Source: Methylotenera_A sp049687015
GTDB lineage: Bacteria > Pseudomonadota > Gammaproteobacteria > Burkholderiales > Methylophilaceae
Reading direction: 5' to 3'
Length of the DNA stretch: 58,553 nt
Assembly (NCBI GenBank): GCA_049687015.1
Contig: JBAVIP010000059.1
Location: 1-58,553, forward strand
A model generated the notes under the pieces. That model searched no databases. It was not told the DNA's origin and saw only the letters and a program-made list of their open reading frames with translations. A program made the translations under genes and the position numbers. Below, one piece after another: positions 23,051 through 32,036 of the stretch. Every line of letters begins with the position of its first letter. Within the stretch, counting starts at the first letter, position 1.

Positions 23051-23084
23051 ATTTACCAACAATACGTTACATACAAAGCAAAAA

Positions 23085-24563
23085 TTAATTTTTCATGACT
23101 GGTTCAACACTATTCTCAGCCATGCTATTTTGTGGTGCTTGCGCATAAGCTTCAACGGCAAGCGGACTGCCCGCCGCAATCTTATTAACAAGGTTTTTGG
23201 TGATTTGATCAATCGTGTCTTGCGGAAGCTTTTGGTGAACTGCCCCATTTCGAACCGCAACCGAACTTGCTAACTCTGGGTTCTCTTTCGCAAATTGCGC
23301 AAGGTGTGGATCATTGCGATCCGTATTTTTAGTCGCTTGTTCAAATGCAGCCGCCTTGCTTTTCCAATAAACTTCTTGAGAATTGCTTGCAAGCATGTTG
23401 TCCATCTGATTCAACATGTTGCCTTGCCGTTGCGTTGGCACAGCTTCTTTTACCCATGCAAATACAAGTTTTTTGGGATTCTCAGCACTTGCTAACTCGG
23501 TTGGCTTAAATCTTAATCTTTCACCAGTCTCGCTTGTAACTGTCAAAGCTCCACTAGTATCACCGCGTAACCCTCCGTGCACAAAAGGTGTGGCTTTGCC
23601 ATCCGCCGTCGTCAACTTACCACCAACGCCTTGCGCTGCTTGTGTATCAATGCTCACCACTAAACCGTTACTGGCATTAAAACTAAATATATTTGTTTTA
23701 ACGTCAAAACGCATTTTGTGGATATTGGTTGCATTTAAGTCCAACACAATATGTTGACCGCCTGCCGTATCCAAAGTCATTTTTCCTGTCGAAAGCGCTA
23801 AAGTACCCGCACTATTAGGCAATTTAACGGTTTTTTGATCATGCTCTATGGGGTGATCTTCAAAATGCTTAGCAACCGGGACTTCAGCGCCGTTTTTGTC
23901 TTTAATCTGATAATGCAAATGTAAAGGGATCTTGACGCCTTGGTAATAATTGGACACATCCGCTAAAGGCTGTCCCACATCAATGCGAATGCGCTCATTG
24001 TCTTTAATACCCAGATGTATATTTTTACCATGCAAAAATTGATGCTTAAAACCATTGTCATCTATGACCTCAATGGTATTAGTCTTGTCATTCAGTAATC
24101 TTGCCATGCCTGCTACGGGGGAATAAAACGTTCTGCTTACTTTGTTATCATAGTTGACATCAATGCCTTTATGATCAAGCGTGCCAGCGCTACCGCCATC
24201 ACGAATACCTTGACCCGAAGTGACACGGCTACCACTCACCATAATTTCGCCATTTGGCTTCAGCCCCACTACGCCACCTTCTGGCACTTCCGATCCATTT
24301 GAAGCTAAGAACCGTGGTGGTAGCATCGTTTGTAATGCTGCCCTTACGCCTGGATGACTGGCTGCATTTACTATCTCTAAATTTTGTTCACCGCTTCGCC
24401 AAGAGCCAGATAAATTGCCCGCATTAAAGTTACTTACGGCAACTACTGCACCCGTTTCAGTTTCTAACTTACCAGCTCGCTTACCTGTCATCTCTTTAGC
24501 GGTAGCAATGCCTACATTACTTGCAAAACGTAAGGCCTCCTTTGGAATCTCTGGATCTGGCAT
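23085..24563 (-). CDS. M23 (LytM)-domain protein without signal peptide, possible effector
   Basis: 492 residues. Residues about 112-222 form a LytM/M23 peptidase domain: HKGID (His131, Asp135) as the first metal ligands, a His in HQFLHG (His174/178) and the HLH pair (His215, His217) at the end, with the usual SPVAG and VGQPLADV strands between. Such enzymes cut peptide cross-links in peptidoglycan. The protein starts MPDPEIPKEALRF and has no signal peptide or membrane segment, unusual for a cell-wall enzyme. The C-terminal half (about 245-492) is not recognised. It lies 32 bases downstream of a gene for a secreted unknown protein; an effector/immunity pair is one reading. Confidence 0.72.
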   Translation of the reverse strand: MPDPEIPKEALRFASNVGIATAKEMTGKRAGKLETETGAVVAVSNFNAGNLSGSWRSGEQNLEIVNAASHPGVRAALQTMLPPRFLASNGSEVPEGGVVGLKPNGEIMVSGSRVTSGQGIRDGGSAGTLDHKGIDVNYDNKVSRTFYSPVAGMARLLNDKTNTIEVIDDNGFKHQFLHGKNIHLGIKDNERIRIDVGQPLADVSNYYQGVKIPLHLHYQIKDKNGAEVPVAKHFEDHPIEHDQKTVKLPNSAGTLALSTGKMTLDTAGGQHIVLDLNATNIHKMRFDVKTNIFSFNASNGLVVSIDTQAAQGVGGKLTTADGKATPFVHGGLRGDTSGALTVTSETGERLRFKPTELASAENPKKLVFAWVKEAVPTQRQGNMLNQMDNMLASNSQEVYWKSKAAAFEQATKNTDRNDPHLAQFAKENPELASSVAVRNGAVHQKLPQDTIDQITKNLVNKIAAGSPLAVEAYAQAPQNSMAENSVEPVMKN

Positions 24564-24595
24564 GATTAAATCTCCAACAACAAATTGCGTTATTT

Positions 24596-25330
24596 TTAAG
24601 GTGCGTCACAATCTGACAATAAGTGAGCACAACTTAACCCCTTAATTTTAAATTTTTTCAACTTTCCATTGTTATTACTTAAGAGATATGTACGTGTTGC
24701 AGGAGTCTCATAAGTATGGCAAGCGACATTTTCTGGGGCGTTTTCACTTTTACGAATCATTTTTTTAGCTGCATTGGTATCGTTCACGATTGCAAACAGC
24801 GTATAACCAGCAGGCACCGTATAGTTGGAGTTTACCTTTGCAGAACCCTCACTTTTCTCACCACATTGCACCAACCACTCATGAGGGGTTTTTCTCAATA
24901 AAACATCCGTTAACACCTCTTTTATCGTACCCTCACCATTAACTGGGTAAATCACTTTACTCACTACAGCTATATTTCTTGAGCCTTTAGATACATTTCC
25001 AACAAAATAAGATTGCTCCATTTTGTCGGATATTTTTGTACGAGAAACATCTGCGTCATCGCCATCCGCAATGTAAACGTCATCGCCATCATTCCGGTGA
25101 TTAGTCCATTCACTCTCGGCTAAACTATTCAAAGTTAAATTTGGGTACGGAACGGTTTCCCTATCGGCCGGCAACTCTTGCGTCATCACGCCCCGTTTAA
25201 ACAACATGCGGATATCTTTGGGTAATACATTACCATCTGCGTCTTTTATAGGGGTAGCTTCGTGCGCATAGGTACTACTAGCACATATGAATACACACAA
25301 AAGGCAAGTTAAAAGCTTATTCATCATCAC
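24596..25330 (-). CDS. secreted protein of unknown function
   Basis: 244 residues with a clear signal peptide (MNKLLTCLLCVFICASSTYA; cleavage after AYA-like SSTYA near residue 22). The mature part has a mixed beta-rich pattern and four Cys residues (QCGEK, ACHTY, SCAHL, DCDAP) that could form two disulfides, consistent with a periplasmic location. I do not recognise the family. It is translated just before the M23-domain protein in the same direction, with no visible terminator between, so the two are probably co-transcribed. A protective or chaperone role for its partner is inference only. Confidence 0.6.
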   Translation of the reverse strand: MMMNKLLTCLLCVFICASSTYAHEATPIKDADGNVLPKDIRMLFKRGVMTQELPADRETVPYPNLTLNSLAESEWTNHRNDGDDVYIADGDDADVSRTKISDKMEQSYFVGNVSKGSRNIAVVSKVIYPVNGEGTIKEVLTDVLLRKTPHEWLVQCGEKSEGSAKVNSNYTVPAGYTLFAIVNDTNAAKKMIRKSENAPENVACHTYETPATRTYLLSNNNGKLKKFKIKGLSCAHLLSDCDAP

Positions 25331-25423
25331 AACCTATAAAATAGTAAAAAATAGTATCAATTGTACTTTTATACATAAAGCTTGCTGAAATGTCGTCTTT
25401 ACCTCACGATTAAAACGATATAC

Positions 25424-26086
25424 TCAATATTTTTTAGTCAAGGTCATAATCGAGTTATCGCGCTTCATATCCAAACGGTTTAATGCTGACATCCCTAATA
25501 GTACAACTGGCGGCGAGCCGCCTTCATTCACTGTTGCTTCAACATTGTTAAGGGTGATGGTGCCAATCTTTAAAGTGTTCAGCTTGACTAGGTAAGCATT
25601 CACCACGCCGTTGGCGGTTGACATCTCGATTCTTTCACCCTTTTCATAGTCGATTTTGGCAAACTTCGCATCGCCGCTATTTAAGGCGACTGTCGTCGCA
25701 CCGGTATCCACCACGTATTTCAGCGACGCCCCATTGATAGTTAAATTGCCATAAAAATGCCCGACTTTGTCGGCATATAGACTCACTGGGTCATTATTAG
25801 CTGGACCAGCGTTCCCGGCAACCGATGCGGCTTGTCCCATTTTAAGGGTTTGGCGCTTGCCTTCCACCATAAATGTGGCGGATTCGCTATCGGCAGAAAT
25901 CAATTTTACGCCGTCCACCGTTTGCCCCACGCTTAAAGTGCGAGGCGCGCCACCGTTAATCGCCACCATCGCCTTGTTGCTGAACAGGCCAACCACATTC
26001 ACACGCGTGTCTGCTAGCGCTTGTAGCGCCAACAAACTCGCCGCAAACCCTAAGATACTTACTAACCATACTTTAATTTTAAACAT
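25424..26086 (-). CDS. periplasmic retropepsin-like aspartic protease (clan AA)
   Basis: 220 residues from the ATG at 26086, which has AAAAGGA just upstream; a GTG five codons earlier is less likely. A signal peptide or anchor (about 1-26) precedes a small N-terminal domain with VGQTVDGVKL and SATFMVEGKRQ. The protease half (about 108-220) carries the catalytic Asp127 in VVDTGATTVAL and the second flap segment VVLLGMSALNRL, as in single-domain TIGR02281-type bacterial proteases that act as dimers. The substrate is unknown. It follows the MFS gene by about 19 bases, so the two are likely one transcript. Confidence 0.84.
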   Translation of the reverse strand: MFKIKVWLVSILGFAASLLALQALADTRVNVVGLFSNKAMVAINGGAPRTLSVGQTVDGVKLISADSESATFMVEGKRQTLKMGQAASVAGNAGPANNDPVSLYADKVGHFYGNLTINGASLKYVVDTGATTVALNSGDAKFAKIDYEKGERIEMSTANGVVNAYLVKLNTLKIGTITLNNVEATVNEGGSPPVVLLGMSALNRLDMKRDNSIMTLTKKY

Positions 26087-26105
26087 AAAATTCCTTTTCA
26101 CTCTA

Positions 26106-27275
26106 TCAACTAAACATACCAGCGCGTGCGTGCGTCTGCGTTAACTTCAATCCGAATGCTATCACAATAAACCCAAGCAACGGAAACACGGCCGCCAGCA
26201 AAAACGTGGTTTCGCCGCCTAAAAACTGCAAGGCATACCCACCAGAAATCCCGCCGATTGTGCCCCCTACGCCATACGCTACACTGTTATAAATCGCCTG
26301 GCCTTTAGCCTGATGCCGCCCGTTAAAGAATTGCGTAATCACCTCAACCGAAGCTGCATGGAAGCTGCCAAAAGTAGCTGCATGCAAGCTTTGCGCGATC
26401 AACAGAAGCACCACGTTATCTACAGCAACGCCTATCATACCGAACCGGAGGACAGCGAGCGCCAGGCTGATTAATAAGATGGCTTTTAAGCTGAAACGTG
26501 CCATGATTTTTGGCATCAGCATAAAAATAACAATCTCACAGATCACCCCCACAGACCACAACAGGCCTATCATGCCCTTGCTGTAGCCATGTTCAGACAA
26601 ATAAATCGAGTAAAAGTTATACAGCACGCCATGTGCCGATACCATCAGCGAGCAACCAACAAGTAAAGCAATCACCACGGGCTGCCTGACAATCTGCCAG
26701 ATAGAAAAATGGTCATGTGCATGCGGCGCAACCGTGGCCTCGGGCAGCCTGAATGTGAGCGCAAATAAAGAGATTTGCACCACCAGCAAAAACCACAACA
26801 GGCTTTTAATGCCGTAACTATCAATCAAAAAACCGAGGATAACTGCAGCCACGATAAAACCTAGCGAGCCCCACATGCGAATGCGGCTGTAATGGCCGTT
26901 GGTGGTGGCAAGGTGTGCCAATGTGAGCGATTCTGAAAGCGGCAAGGTTGAGCTGGTAAACAGGCTCAGCGAGGCCATGACAAAAAACAGCCACCAGAAG
27001 CCATGCGCCCAGAACACCGCAACAAACCCCATCAGGCCTAAAAAAGCCGTAAGTCTTATCCAGACAACACGCTGCCTGGTGTGGTCAGCCAGCCATCCCC
27101 AGAAATTGGGCGCAAAAATGCGGCTGATTTGAAATAGCGACATCAGGATGCCGATATCCGCCGCCGAGAATTGCTCGGACTGTAAATACAAGCCCCAGTA
27201 AGGAACGAACGCCCCTACGAAGAAATAATAAATAAAATAAAAGCGCGAAATTCGCCAGTGGAGTGCTGAATGCAT
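26106..27275 (-). CDS. MFS transporter, HcaT/MFS_1-like
   Basis: 389 residues with twelve predicted membrane helices. The N-terminus WRISRFYFIYYFFVGAFVPYWGLYL and the loop WGWLADHTRQRVVWIR fit the PF12832 group that includes HcaT (3-phenylpropionate uptake) and nucleoside carriers. A His-rich loop (PHAHDHF) lies between the two six-helix halves. The substrate cannot be told from sequence. It precedes the aspartic protease gene, and a terminator separates it from the upstream ydcH-like gene. Confidence 0.87.
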   Translation of the reverse strand: MHSALHWRISRFYFIYYFFVGAFVPYWGLYLQSEQFSAADIGILMSLFQISRIFAPNFWGWLADHTRQRVVWIRLTAFLGLMGFVAVFWAHGFWWLFFVMASLSLFTSSTLPLSESLTLAHLATTNGHYSRIRMWGSLGFIVAAVILGFLIDSYGIKSLLWFLLVVQISLFALTFRLPEATVAPHAHDHFSIWQIVRQPVVIALLVGCSLMVSAHGVLYNFYSIYLSEHGYSKGMIGLLWSVGVICEIVIFMLMPKIMARFSLKAILLISLALAVLRFGMIGVAVDNVVLLLIAQSLHAATFGSFHAASVEVITQFFNGRHQAKGQAIYNSVAYGVGGTIGGISGGYALQFLGGETTFLLAAVFPLLGFIVIAFGLKLTQTHARAGMFS

Positions 27276-27300
27276 ACTCAGAGTATAGCGAATTGGGCGA

Positions 27301-27330
27301 AAAAAAAGTCGGCGATTGCCGACTTTTTAG
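27301..27330 (-). terminator. terminator after the YdcH-family gene
   Basis: AAAAAGTCGGC and GCCGACTTTTT form an 11-pair stem around GATT, with A-runs on one side and T-runs on the other, so it can work in both directions. It separates the YdcH-family gene from the MFS gene downstream. Confidence 0.9.
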
Positions 27331-27356
27331 CGCTTAACAACTTAGGTCACGATTAC

Positions 27357-27593
27357 TTAGGACACGATCATCGCATAAAGCTGATCTTTCAACAGTGCAC
27401 GCTTTTTCTTTTGCCCTTCAAATATGACATCAGAAACCGGAACACCCGTATTTTCCAAATGCTCAACTTCTTTTGTCACAACATGGTATTCATCGAACAA
27501 CTTGGCAAAATGCGCATTATCTAATTTCAAAGCATGGATTTTTTCACGGTGCTCTGGAAGTTCGTGGACTAGATCATGATGGTCAACACTCAT
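27357..27593 (-). CDS. YdcH family protein (DUF465)
   Basis: 78 residues, nearly all helical, with the family core FAKLFDEYHVVTKEVEHLENTG followed by KKKRALLKDQLYAMI. Two antiparallel helices of a coiled-coil type are expected. The function of DUF465 proteins is not established. The gene stands alone with its own terminator. Confidence 0.9.
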   Translation of the reverse strand: MSVDHHDLVHELPEHREKIHALKLDNAHFAKLFDEYHVVTKEVEHLENTGVPVSDVIFEGQKKKRALLKDQLYAMIVS

Positions 27594-27743
27594 AGTAATT
27601 CCTTATTTAATTAAACAAACAAATCTGCACACGTCCTAAAATACTAACTTCAGCGGGCGCGGCACTTAAACAAATCACACCAAACTACATTATAAAACTG
27701 CACGGCCTGATTCGCCATGATATAAATCAAACACCAAACAAAG

Positions 27744-28832
27744 TTAAATGATTTTTGGTGTTAAACATGTCACATCCGCATTCTGTGCGCGATGCCGTAA
27801 CGCATGATCCATCAGCACCAGCGCCAGCATCGCCTCAGCAATCGGCGTGGCACGCACACCCACGCATGGGTCGTGGCGGCCTGTGGTTTGCATGGTCACT
27901 GCATTGCCGTTTTTATCAATAGAACGGCGCTCTTGCGGAATGCTCGAAGTGGGCTTTAATGCCACATTAACGCGAATTTCCTGGCCTGTAGAAATGCCGC
28001 CTAAAATGCCACCTGCATGGTTTGTTACAAAACCCTGCGGCGTCATTTCATCCGAATGTACGCTACCACGTTGTGCGATTGCAGCAAAGCCGGCGCCAAT
28101 CTCGACGCCTTTCACCGCATTAATGCTCATCATGGCATAAGCGATTTCAGCGTCTAGCCTGTCGAATACAGGCTCACCCCAGCCCACCGGTACGCCTTCC
28201 GCCACCACGGTAATGCGCGCGCCGACAGAATCACGCTCGGCGCGGATTTTATCCAAGTACTCTTCTAGCCGCAGTAACACCTTTGTATTAGGTGAAAAAA
28301 ATGGGTTTTCATTCACACAATCCCAGCTTTCAAACGGAATTTCAATGTTACCCAGCTGGCTCATATAGCCGCGTACTTGTACACCAAAGCGTTCTTTAAG
28401 CCATTTTTTGGCAATCGCACCAGCGGCCACGCGCACAGCCGTTTCGCGCGCACTGGAGCGCCCGCCACCACGGTAATCACGTACGCCGTATTTCTGGCTG
28501 TAGGTGTAATCAGCATGGCCAGGGCGAAACGTATCCATGATTTTGCTGTAATCGTGACTGCGCTGGTCTGTGTTTCTAATGAGTAAGCCAATCGGCGCAC
28601 CGGTGGTTTTGCCTTCAAACACGCCAGATAGAATCTCTACCGCATCGGCTTCCTGCCGCTGCGTCACATGGCGCGATGTGCCGGGTTTGCGTCGATCCAG
28701 ATCAATCTGTAAATCTTCTGCACATAAACTCAGCCCTGGCGGGCAGCCATCCACCACGCCGCCAATTGCGGGGCCGTGCGATTCGCCAAATGAGGTGAGC
28801 GTAAATAACGTGCCTATCGTGTTTCCGGACAT
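27744..28832 (-). CDS. aroC: chorismate synthase
   Basis: 362 residues. It removes phosphate from 5-enolpyruvylshikimate 3-phosphate to give chorismate, the branch point of aromatic compound synthesis, using reduced FMN. The start GTLFTLTSFGESHGPAIGGVVDGCPPG, the loop GRSSARETAVRVAAGAIAKK, and the C-terminal GRHDPCVGVRATPIAEAMLALVLMDH are all conserved family signatures. It lies between ydcH and the amidotransferase gene, with no apparent operon partner. Confidence 0.98.
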   Translation of the reverse strand: MSGNTIGTLFTLTSFGESHGPAIGGVVDGCPPGLSLCAEDLQIDLDRRKPGTSRHVTQRQEADAVEILSGVFEGKTTGAPIGLLIRNTDQRSHDYSKIMDTFRPGHADYTYSQKYGVRDYRGGGRSSARETAVRVAAGAIAKKWLKERFGVQVRGYMSQLGNIEIPFESWDCVNENPFFSPNTKVLLRLEEYLDKIRAERDSVGARITVVAEGVPVGWGEPVFDRLDAEIAYAMMSINAVKGVEIGAGFAAIAQRGSVHSDEMTPQGFVTNHAGGILGGISTGQEIRVNVALKPTSSIPQERRSIDKNGNAVTMQTTGRHDPCVGVRATPIAEAMLALVLMDHALRHRAQNADVTCLTPKII

Positions 28833-28886
28833 AATGTCTGCTTTTTGAAAAATTACGTTATTTTAACATATTCGAGTTTTAACATC

Positions 28887-29594
28887 TTAAGGCTTAAACC
28901 CCTGAATCCATTGCGTATAGACTTGTTTTGCGACTTTATTCAGAAAAAAGCAGTGCAGTGGCAGCTCCTGCTGCATGATATCCGCTTGCTGCACCGCAGG
29001 GCTGGCGGCAGATTGTGCCAATTCTTCCACCCCTTCTTCGCACCATTTTTTGACCATGTCTGCGGTCATTTCAATATGGGTTTGAAACGCCAGATGTTTA
29101 CCCATATTCCATGCCTGGTTTTGACAATATGGGCTGGAAAGCACGTGGATAGCGCCTTCTGGCAGGCTAAATGTTTCACCATGCCAATGGAAACTGTTAA
29201 AGGTTTCGATGTCGCCAAACCAATTGCGGGCCGCTTCGTTGTTGCTCACGGATACTTCGCCCCAGCCGATTTCTTTGACCGGGTTTCTGGTCACGATACC
29301 TCCCAATGCTTTGCTGATGAGTTGCCCGCCCAGACAATGCCCGAGCAATGGAATATCATGTATACGCGCCTCGCGAATCAGATCCAGCAAAGGTGGAATC
29401 CAGGGCAGATCGTCATTCACACTCATTGGACCACCCATTAAAACCATGCCGCTGTAAGCCAATATCGACGCGGGCACTGGCTCACCCTCATCCATCTTAA
29501 CCAGCTGCCATTCTATATTTTTCGCGCTTAAAATATCGCCCAGATAACCGGGTCCTTCGTGCGCGACAAAGCGAAATATAACAACAGGTTTCAT
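28887..29594 (-). CDS. class I glutamine amidotransferase (GMP synthase-like)
   Basis: 235 residues. The nucleophile elbow is GHCLGGQ with Cys87, and the His/Glu part of the triad lies in FHWHGETF (about 136-140). LMGGPMSVNDD is the oxyanion-side strand. No synthetase domain is attached, so the ammonia or the glutamyl substrate acceptor is unknown; similar lone domains are often annotated GMP synthase-like. Its start overlaps the end of rluE by 4 bases (ATGA), so translation is coupled. Confidence 0.88.
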   Translation of the reverse strand: MKPVVIFRFVAHEGPGYLGDILSAKNIEWQLVKMDEGEPVPASILAYSGMVLMGGPMSVNDDLPWIPPLLDLIREARIHDIPLLGHCLGGQLISKALGGIVTRNPVKEIGWGEVSVSNNEAARNWFGDIETFNSFHWHGETFSLPEGAIHVLSSPYCQNQAWNMGKHLAFQTHIEMTADMVKKWCEEGVEELAQSAASPAVQQADIMQQELPLHCFFLNKVAKQVYTQWIQGFKP

Positions 29595-30121
29595 AGCGAT
29601 TTATATGTTCCTATTTCAATATTATCAATGTTGTAACTGCCGATACTGTGGCGAATTAAACGCAGCGTCGGAAAGCCTATTTTAGCCGTCATGCGCCGTA
29701 TTTGGCGATTTTTTCCCTCAGAAATTTTGATTTCCAGCCAAGTGGTGGGAATCGCCTTGCGCTCGCGTATCGGCGGCGTTCTTGGCCATAAATTGGCTGG
29801 CTCATCCATGATGCGCACTTGTGCTGGCTGCGTGACAAAATCGTCCAAATCCACGCCCTGTCGCAACGGCACTAAATCCGCATCTTGCGGATTGCCCTCC
29901 ACCTGGGCCCAATAAGTTTTAATTTCTTTATGCTTTGGATGGCTTAATTTATGCTGTAAAACGCCATCATCGGTTAAAATAAGCAAACCTTCAGAATCGG
30001 TATCCAAACGCCCAGCAGCGTAGACATTAGGTATCGAGATAAAGTCTTTTAATGTGGCATGCTTTTCGTGCGGGCTAAATTGGCACACCACGTTAAACGG
30101 CTTGTTAAATAATATGATCAT
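29591..30121 (-). CDS. rluE: 23S rRNA pseudouridine synthase RluE
   Basis: 176 residues, the short form without an S4 domain. The catalytic Asp is in GRLDTDSEGLL, and the start ILFNKPFNVVCQF and the segment EGKNRQIRRMTAKIGFPTLRLIR are those of RluE, which modifies U2457 of 23S rRNA in E. coli. There is no Shine-Dalgarno before the ATG and only 15 bases separate it from the divergent icd, so its mRNA may be leaderless. The end overlaps the amidotransferase gene. Confidence 0.93.
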   Translation of the reverse strand: MIILFNKPFNVVCQFSPHEKHATLKDFISIPNVYAAGRLDTDSEGLLILTDDGVLQHKLSHPKHKEIKTYWAQVEGNPQDADLVPLRQGVDLDDFVTQPAQVRIMDEPANLWPRTPPIRERKAIPTTWLEIKISEGKNRQIRRMTAKIGFPTLRLIRHSIGSYNIDNIEIGTYKSL

Positions 30122-30136
30122 TTAGGAAAACAAGTA

Positions 30137-31390
30137 ATGGTTACAAAAGATCTGGCTTCAAAAATAACAGTCCCACTGAGTGGTGAAAAAATTAGCGTCA
30201 ATAAAGATAATACGCTTAACGTTCCCAACAACCCGATTATCCCATTTATTGAGGGCGATGGCATAGGTGCCGACATTACGCCGCCCATGCAAAAAGTAGT
30301 AGATGCCGCTGTCAGCAAAGCCTATGGCGGCGCGCGTAAAATTGCTTGGATGGAAGTATTTGCAGGCGAAAAAGCCACCAAAGTCTATGATGCAAACACG
30401 TGGCTGCCAACCGAAACCATGAAAGCAGTGCGCGATTATGTCATCTCGATTAAAGGCCCGCTCACCACACCGGTAGGCGGCGGCATACGTTCGCTGAATG
30501 TAACCTTACGCCAAGAGCTTGATTTGTATGTATGTTTACGCCCTGTGCAATATTTCACTGGCGTACCAAGTCCCGTTAAACATCCGGAAAAAACCGATAT
30601 GGTGATTTTTAGAGAAAATACCGAAGATATTTATGCCGGTATTGAATGGGCGGCTGGCACCGATGAGGCCGAAAAAGTCATCCAATTTTTAAGCGACATG
30701 GGCGTGCGCAAAAAAATCCGCTTCCCTGATAACTGCGCAATAGGCATTAAACCTGTATCGCCAGAAGGCAGCAAGCGCCTGATTCGCAAGGCCATTCAAT
30801 ATGCGATTGATAACAACCGCAAATCGGTCACCATTACCCATAAGGGTAATATCATGAAATTCACCGAAGGTGGTTTTAGGGACTGGGGCTATGAAGTCGC
30901 CAAAAAAGAATTTGGTGCTCTTGAAATTGATGGCGGCCCATGGTGCAAACTACCGAATGGCATTGTGATTAAAGACTGCATTGCCGATGCGTTTTTGCAG
31001 GAAATTTTATTGCACCCGCAAGATTATGACGTAGTGGCCGCCTTGAATTTGAATGGCGATTACATGAGCGATGCGCTTGCCGCGCAGGTGGGTGGCATCG
31101 GCATCGCACCTGGCGCGAACATGAGCGACACCGTAGCCATGTTTGAAGCCACGCATGGCACGGCACCCAAAATCGCAGGTAAAAATCTAGCCAACCCAAG
31201 CTCGCTCATACTCTCTGCCGAAATGATGCTACGTCACATAGGCTGGGTGGAAGCGGCTGATTTAGTGTTGAATGGAGTTGCCAAGGCCATCATGGCTAAA
31301 CGAGTCACAGGCGATTTTGCAAGCCAAATGGATGACGCTACACAAGTGGGTACAGCCGAATTTGGCGATGAAATAATTAAAAATATGTAG
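30137..31390 (+). CDS. icd: isocitrate dehydrogenase (NADP+)
   Basis: 417 residues, the standard size of the bacterial NADP enzyme. It oxidises isocitrate to 2-oxoglutarate and CO2 in the TCA cycle. The start NPIIPFIEGDGIGADITPPM, the substrate loop SIKGPLTTPVGGGIRSLNVTLRQ with the phosphorylatable Ser region, ENTEDIYAGIEW, and THKGNIMKFTEGGFRDW are diagnostic. AGGA lies 9 bases before the ATG. The divergent rluE starts only 15 bases away, so promoter elements for icd must overlap the rluE coding region. Confidence 0.97.
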   Translation: MVTKDLASKITVPLSGEKISVNKDNTLNVPNNPIIPFIEGDGIGADITPPMQKVVDAAVSKAYGGARKIAWMEVFAGEKATKVYDANTWLPTETMKAVRDYVISIKGPLTTPVGGGIRSLNVTLRQELDLYVCLRPVQYFTGVPSPVKHPEKTDMVIFRENTEDIYAGIEWAAGTDEAEKVIQFLSDMGVRKKIRFPDNCAIGIKPVSPEGSKRLIRKAIQYAIDNNRKSVTITHKGNIMKFTEGGFRDWGYEVAKKEFGALEIDGGPWCKLPNGIVIKDCIADAFLQEILLHPQDYDVVAALNLNGDYMSDALAAQVGGIGIAPGANMSDTVAMFEATHGTAPKIAGKNLANPSSLILSAEMMLRHIGWVEAADLVLNGVAKAIMAKRVTGDFASQMDDATQVGTAEFGDEIIKNM

Positions 31391-31405
31391 TTATTTCGAC
31401 CATAA

Positions 31406-31432
31406 AAAATGGCTCGCAATGCGAGCCATTTT
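31406..31432. terminator. bidirectional terminator between icd and cspA
   Basis: AATGGCTCGC and GCGAGCCATT form a perfect stem with loop AAT, extended by A on the left and T on the right. It serves the convergent icd and cold-shock genes. Confidence 0.9.
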
Positions 31433-31484
31433 AGTTTTAGACTTTTAGTCAAATATTCTAAAAAAACTTAAGCCTTTTGAATGC

Positions 31485-31688
31485 TTACGCTTTTTGAATA
31501 TTTGAAGCTTGTTTGCCTTTAGGGCCTTCAGTCACTTCGAAGCTCACGCGCTGACCTTCTTTAAGACTTTTATAACCAGCTTCTACGATTGCTGAAAAAT
31601 GCGCGAATAAATCATCGCCGCCATCATCTGGAGTAATAAAACCAAAACCTTTTGAATCATTAAACCATTTTACGGTACCTAGTGCCAT
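31485..31688 (-). CDS. cspA: cold-shock family RNA-binding protein
   Basis: 67 residues. RNP1 is KGFGFI and RNP2 is LFAHF, on the five-stranded OB fold that binds single-stranded RNA and DNA and prevents unwanted structure. GTVKWFNDSKGFGFITPDDGGDDLFAHFSAI is the family signature. The 5' leader is long, about 110 bases, from a promoter at 31805-31833, as in cold-inducible csp mRNAs. The symbol cspA stands for the family; which member this is cannot be told. Confidence 0.95.
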   Translation of the reverse strand: MALGTVKWFNDSKGFGFITPDDGGDDLFAHFSAIVEAGYKSLKEGQRVSFEVTEGPKGKQASNIQKA

Positions 31689-31804
31689 TTCTACTTCCTT
31701 ACATAAAACAAAGGGGGGCGCCCCAAAAAGTTTGTCTCAAGAACTCAAGTCGCAATAATACTAAAGCTGGCTGAAAAATAACTCGAGCTCAAACACCTAC
31801 GCGC

Positions 31805-31833
31805 TTTATATGTTACCAATTGTAAAAAGTCAA
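31805..31833 (-). promoter_or_regulatory. sigma-70 promoter of the cold-shock gene
   Basis: On the minus strand TTGACT (31833-31828) and TATAAA (31810-31805) are 17 bases apart, close to consensus. Transcription would begin near 31798, giving a leader of about 110 bases that includes a self-complementary GGGGCGCCCC near 31710-31722. The rest of the gap up to 32036 holds the pilB promoter region. Confidence 0.8.
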
Positions 31834-31960
31834 GAATAATTTTATTGTGTTGTTCAAATGATACCTTTTATAGTGTAATGAATTGTAAATTCATGCAAAA
31901 ACAGATGCATTGTCTTTACAAAAAAAAAGTTAAAGTGCATTATTACATCAAACTAAAATA

Positions 31961-31990
31961 TTGTTTAACTACAATAGTTTAACTACAATA
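31961..31990 (+). promoter_or_regulatory. duplicated 14-base unit forming the likely pilB promoter
   Basis: GTTTAACTACAATA occurs twice in tandem (31963-31976 and 31977-31990). Each copy has TACAAT, a fair -10 box. For the second, TTGTTT at 31961-31966 is 17 bases upstream, so the duplication itself sets the -35/-10 spacing. The start would be near 31996, 41 bases before pilB. Confidence 0.5.
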
Positions 31991-32036
31991 GATGAATAAC
32001 TAGATTAAAAGTTAAAATAAAAGCGAATTATTACCA

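Noticed and set aside
23295..23757. Plus-strand ORFs opposite the M23-domain gene
   Set aside because: The minus-strand frame has a clear peptidase domain; the opposite frames show no domain and no start signal.
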